44,648 nt of DNA from a virus: the IMG/VR virus record IMGVR_UViG_3300002334_000084, positions 1-44,648 of that record; one strand, written 5' to 3'. A program made the position numbers and the translations under genes. Position 1 is the stretch's first letter. The number at the start of each line of letters is the position of its first letter. Shown here one piece after another: positions 8,980-19,707 of this stretch. The notes beneath the pieces are model-generated. The model saw only the letters and a list, made by a program, of their open reading frames with translations. It was not told the DNA's origin and ran no database searches.

Positions 8980-10755
8980 GTGTCAGTAGGTGCAGGGGGT
9001 CGCATTCGGATCCCGGACTACGAGGTGGGTCAGGTCCAACCGACAGCGGTCGGCGCGGCGCAAACTCCATTCTCTGTGATCGATACGTCTGGCATTCAGA
9101 AGGGCCAGGCGCTCGCCGGCTTTGGTCGAGATCTCACTTCGGTCGGTCTCCAGTTCCAGCAGATGTTCAATGAGCAGGGGCAGCGTGACGACCAGCGGCT
9201 CGGCCAGGCGGCGTTCACGAAGTCGATGGATGAAGCCGGCGCAAGCATGGGCGAATTCATGGCACGGCGCGGGCCTGCTGCGCTTCCGGACCCTCGAGAT
9301 CCGACAGGCGAAGCCGGCGGAACGCAGGGCGTCACGGCCGACGCTCGCAAGAAATGGAAAGAGATCTTCGAGAAGAACGCGAAGGGACTGTCACCGAGGC
9401 AGCGGGAGATCGCGGGGGAGAAGTTCAGCCAGTTCTCATTCGCGTCGTACAGGACGCTCGGCCGTCACGAGGCAGCGCAGCGGGTACAGGCAGAGATCGA
9501 GACCAACGACGAAGAGAAGCGAGCCTGGCGTCGACACGCGGTCAATAACTTTTCCGACGCTGCAGAAGTCGATAAGGCGATCGCACAGATTCAACGTCTC
9601 ACAGACTTGAATCCACACGACACGCTCACAAAGAAAAGCAACGACAAGCTATCGGTCGCGGCTGAACTGCAGGCCTCAACGATCGATCTTCTCGCGCGCA
9701 TGGACTACCCCGCGGCGATGGAGCGCCTCGTTGAGCATACGAACGTGATCGGGCCCGAGCTGTCGAATGCACTGCTCGACAAGATCAACGTGCACCGTGT
9801 CGATCGAGCAGCTCCGCCGATCGTAAACGCTGCACTCACCACCTGGCGGCCTAACGGTGGAGATCTCACGCTCACCGAGATCTCGAAGGGGCTCAGAGAT
9901 CGCTACGCGCACGACCCGGATCTGCAGAGGGAAGTACTCGATCGATTTGACGCCGCGCGAAAGCTGCAGGTATCCAATGAAGATGAATCCCGGCGCGTCG
10001 ACAATGCGGCCAGGTCGGCGGCCGTCGCCGAAGTGCTCGAGCGCGCGGTGCGGATTCAGATGCCCTTCGTCTACGACGAGGCGCGGACCCTGATCAAAGA
10101 GAGCAACGATCCCGACTACGTGAAGAAGGCGCTCAAGGAAGTCGATCGAGCACAGCGTGGTGAGACGGTCGGGCAGACGGACTGGGATCGATACCTCGAG
10201 CTGCTCGACATGCGGAACGCGGATCCGGACAAGCTGCGCAAGGTCGACCCGTACAAAGAGCCGCTCGACGAGGCACAGCGTAGGAAGATCATCGGCCTGA
10301 TCGAAGACGTCGCGCTCGGCAAGTCGTCGGCCTCGAAGCCTCAAGGCTCTTCGTTTGCGGCGCAGGCCGGGCAGTTCATCAAGACCGAGAAGCTCTCCGG
10401 TGCCAACTCGGCCGCCTTCATCGAGCGGTTCGAAGAGGAAGTCGAGATCTTCGCGCAGACCACAGGCAAGAACGCGACGCCGGTACAGATGCGCGAGATC
10501 GGTAAGGGTCTGCTGCAGACCGTCGAGTGGTCGGGGTGGAACGAAGAGGCTTTTCTCTTTGAGTCGGGCGATGTCACACGGTTCGACGTCGACGACTCGA
10601 GCTTCGATTCGCATACGCTCGTTCCGTTCAACTACGCGCACGCGCTGCGCGGTCGGTTCCAGCAGAGGCTCGGCCGCGAACCCTCGAGAGAAGAGATCTT
10701 GCAGTCATTCAAGGAATTCGTGCGCGAATCAAGAGCGTCGGAGCGGCCGCAATGA
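8980..10755 (+). CDS. Internal virion protein, T7 gp15-like
   Basis: This protein of 591 residues lies between the gp14-like and the giant gp16-like genes. It starts with a short glycine-rich N-terminus (RIRIPDYEVGQVQPTAVG), common in phage ejection-core proteins. The rest is almost wholly helical, charged and without cysteine, and its size is near T7 gp15 (747 residues). In T7 this protein builds part of the internal core and of the channel across the periplasm. The start is GTG with a GGGGGGAGAG site. It overlaps the next gene by ATGA. Confidence 0.72.
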   Translation: MSVGAGGRIRIPDYEVGQVQPTAVGAAQTPFSVIDTSGIQKGQALAGFGRDLTSVGLQFQQMFNEQGQRDDQRLGQAAFTKSMDEAGASMGEFMARRGPAALPDPRDPTGEAGGTQGVTADARKKWKEIFEKNAKGLSPRQREIAGEKFSQFSFASYRTLGRHEAAQRVQAEIETNDEEKRAWRRHAVNNFSDAAEVDKAIAQIQRLTDLNPHDTLTKKSNDKLSVAAELQASTIDLLARMDYPAAMERLVEHTNVIGPELSNALLDKINVHRVDRAAPPIVNAALTTWRPNGGDLTLTEISKGLRDRYAHDPDLQREVLDRFDAARKLQVSNEDESRRVDNAARSAAVAEVLERAVRIQMPFVYDEARTLIKESNDPDYVKKALKEVDRAQRGETVGQTDWDRYLELLDMRNADPDKLRKVDPYKEPLDEAQRRKIIGLIEDVALGKSSASKPQGSSFAAQAGQFIKTEKLSGANSAAFIERFEEEVEIFAQTTGKNATPVQMREIGKGLLQTVEWSGWNEEAFLFESGDVTRFDVDDSSFDSHTLVPFNYAHALRGRFQQRLGREPSREEILQSFKEFVRESRASERPQ

Positions 10756-13700
10756 GTGAAGATCCGCTATTCGGCGGCGTCAATATCGACAAGATCATCG
10801 ACCGGGTGAGCGAGCAGAGCAGCGTGCGCGGCCGCCGGCTTCGGAGCGCTTCGAAGGGCGATCCCGACGTCTACGCCAAGGCCCGAGATCTCGGGCTCGA
10901 GGCCGGGCTCACCCCCGACACGGTGATCGGGCAGGAAGATGTCATCGGAGAGCGCAACCGCGATCGCGAACTCGATCGATGGGTCGAGAACGATGCACAT
11001 CCGAAGATGACCCAATGGCTTCTATCGGACCAGGAAAACGCCAGGCTCGCGCACGACCAGGTGCAGCAGCTCGAGCAGCTCGAGGAGACGGCGAGCTTCT
11101 ACGGCGAGACCGAGACGCCGCCGGATCCAACGGACCCGGAGCCTGGTGCGATCGAGAACTTCCTGCGTGCGATCCCCCGGCACTACGAGCAGGGTTCGAT
11201 TCAACGCCAGGTGTCGCAGATCGACACGAATGAAGTACTCGCGAACCTCGGGTTCCAAGATTACCCCTCGTACGACGATCTCTCGAGACGGACGTCGCTG
11301 CTCGGCACGCTCAGCGAACTCGAGATGCTCAATCGACAGGCCGAGTTTGGTCGGGGCTCGAAGCTCGCGCTCGAGATCCCGAAGCAGATCCCCAACCTAT
11401 TGGGCGGCACCGGCAAGCGGTTCGCTGCACAGTTCACGGTGCAGGGCGGGCTCGCGGTCACTGCGGCCGGGCTGCGCCGGATCCCGGTCGTGGGCGTGGC
11501 CGCCGGCGGCGTGAGCCTGGCGCAGAAGAGCGGCGTGATCTCTCGAGGTGTGGGCGTGCTGGCGACGGTGGTCGACACGGCGGAGCAAGAGATCGGCGGG
11601 ATGTACCGAGAATCGATCGAGACGATTCCACCGACGCCCGACTTCCCGGCCGACGATCCGTTCCGCAACTACACCGTGTTGATCATGGGGACGCTCGCGG
11701 GGAGCGCTGAAGCGCTGGGGCAGTTCGGCGTTTCCCGCGGCTTCGCTAACACAGTCTCATTCAATAAGGCGGTGCGCGAACAGTTCCGCCGGCTGATGAG
11801 CGACGGCGTCAAGCACCCGGCGCTCAGGCAGTGGGCGAAGGGCACGCTCGGCGAGGGCGGCACCGAGATGATTCAGGAGACCTTCGCGGTCGTGGCCATC
11901 GAGTGGCAGAAGGCGCTCGCTGGATCCGCCACCGTCGACGAGGCCCTCGGCAAGTTCGCTTCCCTGGAGAACCTGGCCCGGATGTTTGGCGAGCACCAGG
12001 GGCGCGTCGGCGAGGCTGGACTCACGGGCCTGGTCGTGGGCGGAACCTTCACGGCCGCGAGCACCAGCTTCGGCGTGGCGGCCGAGAATTTCTCCGATCG
12101 CCGGAGGACGCAGCGGGCCACGCATGCAGCGTCATTCCTCACGGACATCGACCTGGCCGTCGACGAGCTGCAGAGTCTCAAGGAACGCAGCCCCGAGAAA
12201 CTCCGCGAGGCGATCGAGGCCTCTGCCGCGGGTGGCGGCGTTGACACGGTGATGATCCCGGCCGACGAGTTGAATTTCATGGCACAGGATCAAGAGATAG
12301 ATATCGACGATCTCTTTGATGGCATGCCGGAGACGGTGCGCGAGAGTTACGACCGAGGCCTCGAGAACGGGGGCGACGTCGCGATCCCTCTCGGCTTCTA
12401 CGTGACCAACGTCATGAAGACCGAGGCGCACGAGAAGCTCACGCCGCACATCCGGATCAACGAAGACGACCACACGGCAACGGAAGCGCTCGCAGTCCAG
12501 GCCGAGGCCGACGTGCGGATCGAGGCGACGGCTGCTCGAGCAACGGCTGAGATCGAGCAGGGCGCCCAGCAAGATCGTCAGGTCGACTTCATCGCCGCGC
12601 AATTGGCGCGTGAGATCCTCGAGGCGTCGCCGACAGTCTTGAATGCAGAGGGTCAGACCGTGCCGCTCAGTCGACGAGAAGCGCAGGCCTCAGCGTTCAT
12701 CAATGCGAAGATGATCGTCAACCTGGCCGACCGGTTCGGGATCCCGGTGCAGGAACTCGAGCAGCGCGTCGGGCGCCTGGTCGTGACCGGGTTCCGTGGC
12801 GAACCCAATGCGTCGAACGTCCTACTGCAACCCGAAGACGGTGATGTGATCGACCTTGCTGCTCGCAGGAAAGATGCGAGCGAGCAGAAGGAACGCATCC
12901 TTGATGAGATCCGCAAGCAGGTCAAAGAGGTGATAGAGGAGGCGCAGCAAGAGGCGACCGCAGAACAAGTGAGCCAGATGGACCCGGATTCGGTCCACTC
13001 GATCGGCGACCGCTTCCTGGGTGGCAAGCCAGCGGGAAACTCGAAGGGGCACCTCGAAGGGAACGTCCGGCTAGAGATCACTGGTTACGACCGAGTCGAT
13101 GACAATGGGACCGTTCACTACACCGTCACGCAGCACTGGCCCGATGGGACAACCAGCGAAACTCGGTTGACCAATGAAAACTTTGAGTTCGCGACGAAGC
13201 TGGGCGGGCTTGAGGTGGTGCCAAGCGACCAACCCGCCACCGCACCAGTCACCGACAGCAACGAACTTTTTCAGCCAGTCGAAGACCCTGCGCTCGAGCA
13301 GCTACTCGCGGAGTACGAAGTCGTCGCACCGGAGAACCCGACACCCGAGCAAATTCAGGACACGAATGCAGCGGTCGAGGTGGCAGAGATTCTCTGGGAG
13401 GCCGGCGTCTTTCAAAATGATTATGCGATCGCACTGCGCAGTCGCGACGTCGGTTTGATCGAAGAGGCTCTCGAGAGTATTGGCGATCGCCGGACGTGGG
13501 CCGAGATTCTCGAAGAGCATGAAGGCGAGACGGAAGCCGACACGTTCTCGGTGGCAGACAGCGCCGACTTCTTCGACATCGCCATTCAGGACAAGGGTCT
13601 CACCGACGACATCAATGAGGCCGGCTACATCCTGCCAGATGGAGGCCTTCTCGACTTCAGCGGGAAGCGCAACGGTGGGCCGCCTGGCCAGCGGGCTGAG

Positions 13701-16700
13701 GATCATCGTCAGATCGTCTCGCCGGCGGGCGTCGAAGGCACTGACGCGATGATCGCGTTCCAGCGTCTCGGCGCGATCCGTATCGATGCAGCGTCGAACT
13801 TCATCGACATGGAAACTCGGCCGACGTCGACACAACTCCGCGTGCTCGAGCAGCTCTTCGATTCTGGCGAACCGGTGAACATCGACCTGGTCGACTTCGA
13901 AAGCCCGAAGACGAAAGAGACAGGCGAACGCAGCACCAGCTTCGTCGCGCACTCGCCTGAAGCACTGCGCCGGCGCGTGCTCGAGTTTTATCGTGGTGTC
14001 GACGTCGAGCGGAATGCGGAGTTCTTCCAGCCGGACGAAGAGGGTACGCCGGCGACGCCCCCGCCTCGAGGTTTCTTCGCTCCTACCGAAGGCGGCCAGG
14101 CGAACACGATCGGTCTCGGCGAGGGTGCGAACCTTTCGACGTTCCTCCACGAGGCCAGTGGCCACTATGTGATCAACGTACTCGGCGCACTCGCGCAGGA
14201 TCCCAACGCGCCGCAGCAGATCGTCGACGACTACGCCGCGCTGCTGAAATTCGCCGGCGTCGAGCAGGGCCAGGCCATTGTCGACACGCGTGAGCTCGAG
14301 CCGGCGCTCCTCGCATTGAAGCTCGCTCGAGAGGCCAAAGATACGAAGGCGATCGCGGCCGCACGCAAGCGCGTCACGCATGCGAATCGTCACGCCGAGA
14401 AACTTGCTCGAGCAATGGAGCAGTACCTTCGCGAGGGCAAAGCGCCGACGTCGGAACTGAAGCGAGCGTTCCAGCAGTTCGCGGCCTGGCTCACCGATCT
14501 CTATCGCGACCTGGCTCGACTCACCGGCCGCGCACTTCCGGCCGACGTCGTCGAAGTCTTTGATCGCCTGGTCGCCACCGACGAAGAGATCCGCCAGGCG
14601 AAGGCCGAGCACAAACTCGGGCCGATGCTCACCGAGAAACCTGAATGGATGACGGCGAAGGAATGGGAGGTCTACTCCGCGGCGGCCGTGCAAGAGGAGC
14701 AGCTCGCGAATGAGCGACTGCTGCGGATCCAGGCTCGAGACAGAAAGCGCGCAAAGAAAGAGGCGGCCTTCTCGGGCGAGCGTGAGCTGATGACTTCGCT
14801 CGTCGAAGAGGAGCTGAGGCAGAGCCCGATTCATCAGGCCAGGCAGTGGCTGGCGGATGGGACGTGGATCGGGACCGGCGACGCGCCGACGGTTCAACCG
14901 GGGAAGCTCGACCAGGCCGAGATCCTGCAAGAGTTTGGCGATCGCGTTTTGCGCAGCCTACCCAAGCACCGCCAGGGAGTACTCGCCGGCAAGCGCACCG
15001 GGGGCGCCAACCATTGGGAAGTGGCTCGAGCATTCGGTCTCTCGACCCACGAGCTGATCAGCGGGCTGCAGGAGACGCCGGTCTTCTCTGAGGCCGTCGA
15101 GCAGCGCGTGAATGAAGATCTCGCGAGCATGGAGCCGACCGACGACACGACGCAGCAGCAGGCCGTCGACGCGCTCCACGGGGAGCCCGCGGCCAATGGC
15201 GTGGTCAGAGACATCGGGTGGCTGAAGAAGCAGACCGCGGCACGTCGGGCGGTGCGTGCCGCGGCCGAGCGCCAGGTCGCCGAGCAGGGTGCGCTCACAG
15301 CCGAGGAGAGGCTTTCGGAGGTCACGGCTGCGCAGGACGCACTCGACGCCGCCCAGAAGGCGGGCCTCGAAGCTCGTGAGAGCGGCTCTGCCGAAGAAAT
15401 CGCCATAGCGGACCAGCAGGTCGCAGACGCGCAGATCGCATTCCAGGCCGCCAGCGAGCGCCGGGACGCGGCAAGAATCGCTCGCCGCGGGGAGAGGGCC
15501 TCGAGACGAGAGACCGCCGGCCTCAAAGTCGAGCAGCAGGCCACCCGGTTGCGCGCTCAGCTGGACGTCGCCCGCCTGCCCATCGGAGAGTTGAGGCCCA
15601 ATCGCTACAGCGCAGCCGAGCGTAGAGCGGCCGAGCGATCGCGCCGGGCCGTCGCCTCGAGGGATTTCGAGGGCGCGCTGCAGTCGAAGCGGGACCAGCT
15701 CTACAACCATTTCGCCTATCGAGCAGCTCGCGAAGCGCAGAGCCAGGTCAAGACGATCCGCGCTCGAGCGAAGCGGATCATGAACCCGAAGCACCTGAAC
15801 AAGGTCGAGGGCGGCGGCGGCATCGAGTTCCGCCGGCACATCGTCACGCTGGCCACGCAGAGCGGATTCGTTCGGCCGTCGAAGCGCCCGAAGGATCGGC
15901 CGAGTGGTGCGGAAGCGATCGCGGCCGCGGCGTTTGAGAATCAGAACATCGCAGAGCCGGCGGCCGCGGTACCCGTCGAGCCGACCGACAAGAGTCTCGC
16001 GGCATTCGTCGAGGACCTGATCAACGTCGACGGGCTTTCGATGTCCTTCGATCCCGACCTGGTCGCGCAGGCGATGGCCGTGGGCAGCTTCAATTTCATG
16101 TCGCTCGATGAGGTCGCCGAGATCGATCGAGCGATCGTGAACCTCGATCACATCGCCACCGAAGCGAACAAGATCAGGCTCGGCAACATCGTCGCGGACT
16201 TTCACGAGGTGAGGGATCTGATGGTCGGGCAGATCCGCCGGGTGCACGGGTTCCCGGACGTGCTCGAGCCCGGTGAGACGCGGCCGCACAAGCCTCGAGG
16301 CTTTACCGACAATTGGACGCGCGGCGTTGAATACGGCCATGCGTGGCTTGTGAAGATTGAGAGCTTCGCGGTGTATCTCGATGGCGGCGTGGAAGGCGGG
16401 CCGAACTGGCAGTTCTTCGGGAAGCTCTCGCGCGATGCGCAGTTCGAAGAGCACCAGCTGAAGCAGGACTGGGGCCAGGATGTGCAAGCGATCTTCAGCG
16501 TCTACAGCCGGGCCGAGAAGATGGCCATGGACTACGCCGGCTATGAGATTGCGGTCCCGGAGGTTGGGCGCTCGTTCACCAGGTCGCAGATGCTCGCGGT
16601 CGCCCTCAACATGGGCAACGCCTACAACCGCGACGCGCTCAAAGACGGCTACGGATGGAACGACGACCAGCTGCGCGCGATCGTCGGGCATCTCGAGGAA

Positions 16701-18254
16701 CGAGATATCGCAGTGGTCGAAGGCGTTTGGTCGATGCTGCAGAAGCGCTGGCCGATGATCAAAGAGCACGAGGTTCGGATGAGCGGCGTCCAGCCGAGCC
16801 AGGTGGAGCCGGATCAATTCACGCTCGCGAATGGCCGCGTGCTCGCCGGCGGGTACTACCCGCTCAAGGCTGACACCGACGTGAATGAGCGCGCGTTTCA
16901 GCAAGACGAGAACACGAAGGTGAACGCGCTCTTCGGTGGGCAGTACGCCTCTGCGCAGACCCGGCACAGCCAAACGATGGAGCGGCGCGGCTGGGGAGAC
17001 AAGGAAGTACTTCTCGACCTCACCGTCATGTATCAGCACATGAACGACGTCGCCCACGACGTGGCACAGCGGAAATTCGTAGTCGATGCGATCAAGCTGA
17101 TTCAGGATCCCGAGTACTCGCAGGCGATCAAAGACGTCGCCGGCACCGAGATGCTGCGCACGATGAAGGAATGGGTCCACAACATCGCCGGCGACGCCTT
17201 CGATCCCATGAACCCGGTCTCGAGGCTGATGAAGAAGACTCGGATCGGTGCCAATGTCGCGATCATTGGCTTCTCGATGACCACGCTCGCACAGCAGCCC
17301 TTCGCCCTGATCAACGCCGGCGCGAAGGCAGGCTGGGCGAACACGGCTCGAGCGGTGGGCGCATTCATCAATCACCCGTTCAAGCAATACGAGTTCATTG
17401 TCGAGCGATCGCAGGAGATCCCGACGCGTGCGAAGACGCGCGATCGCGAAATCGCAGACCTCACCTCTCAGCTGAAGCCCGACGCGTTGCTGAGTTCCGC
17501 GCAGCAGTGGGGATATTTCGCGATCGCCTGGACCGACGTCGTCACCGCATCGGTGGCCTGGTCCGCGGCGTACTCGCAGGGCATGAACGATCTCTTCTCT
17601 GGTGATGAGCAGGCCGCGATCGACTACGCGGATCGAGTGGTCGTGTTGACGCAGGGCGCCGGCGCACCGAAGGACTTGCCGCGGATCCAGTTCGATACGA
17701 AGGGCGGCGAGCTGCTGAAGCAGGCCACGGTGTTTCACACGTTCTTCAATGCGCAATACAACTTCATCGCCGAGCAGCGAGCGCGCCGAGGCTTCGGGCA
17801 GATCTCGAGAACCGAGATGCTGAACGGATTCTTCTGGGCGCTCGTCATTGCTCCGATCCTGATAAACCTCATGCTAGGAAGGCATCCGGAGTTCAATGAT
17901 CCGGAAGAAGAATGGCTGAGCTGGGGCGCCTGGTCGGTGGGTGGCAACCTGGTCGCGTCGGTTCCGATCGGCTCGCAGGTTGGGCGCCTGGCGCAGCACC
18001 CGGGACGCGGCTTCTCGCTGAGCCCGAGTGATGGCGTGATCGAGAACACAGTCAACGCAGTGCGGGCTCTGGGCGACGTTCGCGAAGAGGGCCTGGTCGA
18101 GTCGGGTGTGATCGGGCACTCGGTGGAAGCCCTGGCGATGTGGAAGGGGATCCCCGGCTACATTCAGGGAAAGCGATTGATCACGGCGCTGAGTGAATCT
18201 ATTGGCGGCGAGGACGTGCCGATTCGTCGGCCACTCTTTGGGAGCAAAAAATGA
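10752..18254 (+). CDS. Giant internal virion (ejection) protein, 2500 residues
   Basis: By position this is the gp16-like last component of the ejection core, but it is far longer than T7 gp16 (1318 residues). Glycine/alanine-rich hydrophobic segments occur near residues 210-290 and 410-430, and again near 2168-2195 and 2355-2372. They could insert in the inner membrane during DNA entry. Residues 1133-1138 read HEASGH after STFL. This resembles the FLHESGH zincin-like motif of large polyvalent phage proteins but has one extra residue between the histidines. An alanine/glutamate-rich coiled coil spans about 1490-1640. I see no lytic transglycosylase motif at the N-terminus. It is coupled by ATGA at both ends. 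Confidence 0.8.
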   Translation: MSEDPLFGGVNIDKIIDRVSEQSSVRGRRLRSASKGDPDVYAKARDLGLEAGLTPDTVIGQEDVIGERNRDRELDRWVENDAHPKMTQWLLSDQENARLAHDQVQQLEQLEETASFYGETETPPDPTDPEPGAIENFLRAIPRHYEQGSIQRQVSQIDTNEVLANLGFQDYPSYDDLSRRTSLLGTLSELEMLNRQAEFGRGSKLALEIPKQIPNLLGGTGKRFAAQFTVQGGLAVTAAGLRRIPVVGVAAGGVSLAQKSGVISRGVGVLATVVDTAEQEIGGMYRESIETIPPTPDFPADDPFRNYTVLIMGTLAGSAEALGQFGVSRGFANTVSFNKAVREQFRRLMSDGVKHPALRQWAKGTLGEGGTEMIQETFAVVAIEWQKALAGSATVDEALGKFASLENLARMFGEHQGRVGEAGLTGLVVGGTFTAASTSFGVAAENFSDRRRTQRATHAASFLTDIDLAVDELQSLKERSPEKLREAIEASAAGGGVDTVMIPADELNFMAQDQEIDIDDLFDGMPETVRESYDRGLENGGDVAIPLGFYVTNVMKTEAHEKLTPHIRINEDDHTATEALAVQAEADVRIEATAARATAEIEQGAQQDRQVDFIAAQLAREILEASPTVLNAEGQTVPLSRREAQASAFINAKMIVNLADRFGIPVQELEQRVGRLVVTGFRGEPNASNVLLQPEDGDVIDLAARRKDASEQKERILDEIRKQVKEVIEEAQQEATAEQVSQMDPDSVHSIGDRFLGGKPAGNSKGHLEGNVRLEITGYDRVDDNGTVHYTVTQHWPDGTTSETRLTNENFEFATKLGGLEVVPSDQPATAPVTDSNELFQPVEDPALEQLLAEYEVVAPENPTPEQIQDTNAAVEVAEILWEAGVFQNDYAIALRSRDVGLIEEALESIGDRRTWAEILEEHEGETEADTFSVADSADFFDIAIQDKGLTDDINEAGYILPDGGLLDFSGKRNGGPPGQRAEDHRQIVSPAGVEGTDAMIAFQRLGAIRIDAASNFIDMETRPTSTQLRVLEQLFDSGEPVNIDLVDFESPKTKETGERSTSFVAHSPEALRRRVLEFYRGVDVERNAEFFQPDEEGTPATPPPRGFFAPTEGGQANTIGLGEGANLSTFLHEASGHYVINVLGALAQDPNAPQQIVDDYAALLKFAGVEQGQAIVDTRELEPALLALKLAREAKDTKAIAAARKRVTHANRHAEKLARAMEQYLREGKAPTSELKRAFQQFAAWLTDLYRDLARLTGRALPADVVEVFDRLVATDEEIRQAKAEHKLGPMLTEKPEWMTAKEWEVYSAAAVQEEQLANERLLRIQARDRKRAKKEAAFSGERELMTSLVEEELRQSPIHQARQWLADGTWIGTGDAPTVQPGKLDQAEILQEFGDRVLRSLPKHRQGVLAGKRTGGANHWEVARAFGLSTHELISGLQETPVFSEAVEQRVNEDLASMEPTDDTTQQQAVDALHGEPAANGVVRDIGWLKKQTAARRAVRAAAERQVAEQGALTAEERLSEVTAAQDALDAAQKAGLEARESGSAEEIAIADQQVADAQIAFQAASERRDAARIARRGERASRRETAGLKVEQQATRLRAQLDVARLPIGELRPNRYSAAERRAAERSRRAVASRDFEGALQSKRDQLYNHFAYRAAREAQSQVKTIRARAKRIMNPKHLNKVEGGGGIEFRRHIVTLATQSGFVRPSKRPKDRPSGAEAIAAAAFENQNIAEPAAAVPVEPTDKSLAAFVEDLINVDGLSMSFDPDLVAQAMAVGSFNFMSLDEVAEIDRAIVNLDHIATEANKIRLGNIVADFHEVRDLMVGQIRRVHGFPDVLEPGETRPHKPRGFTDNWTRGVEYGHAWLVKIESFAVYLDGGVEGGPNWQFFGKLSRDAQFEEHQLKQDWGQDVQAIFSVYSRAEKMAMDYAGYEIAVPEVGRSFTRSQMLAVALNMGNAYNRDALKDGYGWNDDQLRAIVGHLEERDIAVVEGVWSMLQKRWPMIKEHEVRMSGVQPSQVEPDQFTLANGRVLAGGYYPLKADTDVNERAFQQDENTKVNALFGGQYASAQTRHSQTMERRGWGDKEVLLDLTVMYQHMNDVAHDVAQRKFVVDAIKLIQDPEYSQAIKDVAGTEMLRTMKEWVHNIAGDAFDPMNPVSRLMKKTRIGANVAIIGFSMTTLAQQPFALINAGAKAGWANTARAVGAFINHPFKQYEFIVERSQEIPTRAKTRDREIADLTSQLKPDALLSSAQQWGYFAIAWTDVVTASVAWSAAYSQGMNDLFSGDEQAAIDYADRVVVLTQGAGAPKDLPRIQFDTKGGELLKQATVFHTFFNAQYNFIAEQRARRGFGQISRTEMLNGFFWALVIAPILINLMLGRHPEFNDPEEEWLSWGAWSVGGNLVASVPIGSQVGRLAQHPGRGFSLSPSDGVIENTVNAVRALGDVREEGLVESGVIGHSVEALAMWKGIPGYIQGKRLITALSESIGGEDVPIRRPLFGSKK

Positions 18255-19213
18255 GCGTTACAGACGACGACAGCGAAGAGATCTTCATCGGCGCAGCTTC
18301 AGACACTTACGCATACGGGAAGAACACCGACGCGGCCGCGAACGTCAAGGTCGCGCGGCTCGACGAGGATGGAGTTCCGACCGACCTGGTCCTTGGCACG
18401 AACTACGATCTCGCGAATGTGGGCGTCGTCGGTTCAGGGATCACCGTCACGTATCCCAACGCGACGAGCCCGGCGCCGCACAATCTCAATCTGACGTCGG
18501 CCGAGAAGCTCGTCGTTTGGATCGAGCCGCCATTCACGAATAGCTTCAATCCGAAGAACACCGCCTCGTACGATCCGGTCGCGCTCGGCAACCGCATGGA
18601 CAAGTTGATTCGACTGACACAGAAGCTCAAGACAGACGTCGGTCGTTGCTATCACGTGGCACTCGGTGCGACTGGACCCGCGGCATCGCCCACCGGTCCC
18701 ACCGTCGCCGGCGGCCGCGTGCTGCTCGACGAGCATATTGTCACCGCTGCGGCAAAGGCGACGGTCACGGCCGTGAACTGGCCCGCGACATACGACAGTG
18801 TCGAGATGGAGCTGATCGGAATGCTGGCAGGATCCGCCGGCGGGCAGCTCGAGATCGAGCCACTCGATGGCCTTGCCGCGATCGGTACGTCTCTCGTCTC
18901 GGCGGGATATGGGCTAAACGGTGCGACGATCTACGACGATCAAGACGTCACGAATTGGAAGACTCCCGTCACGACCACGATCGGGGTCGCCGCCGGCGAC
19001 GAGCTGAACGGCTTGATCCGGTGGACCTATTTCAGCGAGGGGGATCTGGTCGGCCAGGGAAACGCTGCGTGGAAATCGGGCGGCACGTACCGGAACGCGA
19101 CGCTGATCTTCCATCGTACAGGAGCGCCGGCGACGTCGTGGGATGGGTTTGATGTGAAGTGTGTCGTCACGACGACGGGCATTGTAAGACTGTGGGGCAT
19201 CGTTCGATCATAG
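18251..19213 (+). CDS. Tail fibre or fibre-adaptor protein
   Basis: This protein has 320 residues. The first 130 or so have the form of the podovirus fibre N-terminal domain: short beta strands ending in a linker helix (VALGNRMDKLIRLTQKLKTD) that resembles the trimer-forming start of T7-type fibres. The rest is beta-rich and ends in a compact hydrophobic tip. It begins by ATGA overlap with the giant ejection protein, where fibre genes are expected. It lacks the long repetitive shaft of T7 gp17, so it may be a short fibre or an adaptor carrying another receptor-binding protein. Confidence 0.7.
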   Translation: MSVTDDDSEEIFIGAASDTYAYGKNTDAAANVKVARLDEDGVPTDLVLGTNYDLANVGVVGSGITVTYPNATSPAPHNLNLTSAEKLVVWIEPPFTNSFNPKNTASYDPVALGNRMDKLIRLTQKLKTDVGRCYHVALGATGPAASPTGPTVAGGRVLLDEHIVTAAAKATVTAVNWPATYDSVEMELIGMLAGSAGGQLEIEPLDGLAAIGTSLVSAGYGLNGATIYDDQDVTNWKTPVTTTIGVAAGDELNGLIRWTYFSEGDLVGQGNAAWKSGGTYRNATLIFHRTGAPATSWDGFDVKCVVTTTGIVRLWGIVRS

Positions 19214-19222
19214 GAGAACTAA

Positions 19223-19705
19223 ATGCGTTTCATCACTGTTCTACTCGTTCTATTCATGTGTCTCGGGACGTTCCCGGCGGCGGCAGATTGGGAAAGAGTC
19301 TTCGACGGGACCGATTCGACGGTTGCGAAGAAGACGATCGGGAGCAGCAACCAGGCTCTTTATCACCACTTCACCACCATCGACGACTCGACGGGTCTGT
19401 TCATTCAGGCCGGCTATGAGGTTGAGGTCTGTCTCAACGCGAACGATGGGTCGCCGACGAAGACCGGCAACCTCACGAAAGTGTGGCTGCTTCATGGGAC
19501 GCACATCGGGGGCGTGGAGCCTGGTGCGAACCATTGGCTTCGGTTGTTCAATATCGAACTCGATGGCACGGGCTCGCCGAGTGGCGTGACGAATGATTGC
19601 CATTACACGGTCGACGGACCTCGCTGGATCATGGTCGACGTCACGGTCGCGCCAGACAATAACGGCGCGTATGTCTCGGTGATCGTGCGGCCGAAAAAGA
19701 GGTAG
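19223..19705 (+). CDS. Secreted protein 1 of the post-fibre cassette
   Basis: This protein has 160 residues and a clear Sec signal peptide (MRFITVLLVLFMCLGTFPAA, cleavage likely after residue 21). The mature part of about 140 residues is beta-rich with two cysteines and ends in a basic RPKKR tail. It looks exported to the periplasm or beyond, which is unusual for a gene lying directly after a tail fibre. It shares the WY/W-type hydrophobic second half with the next three proteins only weakly, so membership of their family is uncertain. The ATG has a TAGGAG site. Confidence 0.75.
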   Translation: MRFITVLLVLFMCLGTFPAAADWERVFDGTDSTVAKKTIGSSNQALYHHFTTIDDSTGLFIQAGYEVEVCLNANDGSPTKTGNLTKVWLLHGTHIGGVEPGANHWLRLFNIELDGTGSPSGVTNDCHYTVDGPRWIMVDVTVAPDNNGAYVSVIVRPKKR

Positions 19706-19707
19706 CC

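Noticed and set aside
9676-10641. Minus-strand open frame of 321 codons
   Set aside because: It is antisense to the gp15-like gene with the same shadow composition.
13302-14930. Minus-strand open frame of 542 codons
   Set aside because: It is also antisense to the giant gene, arginine/leucine-rich and without motifs.
14958-17756. Long open frame of 932 codons on the minus strand
   Set aside because: It lies wholly antisense to the giant ejection protein. Its composition (R, L, D, H rich) is that of a GC-rich complementary shadow, and it has no ribosome site.
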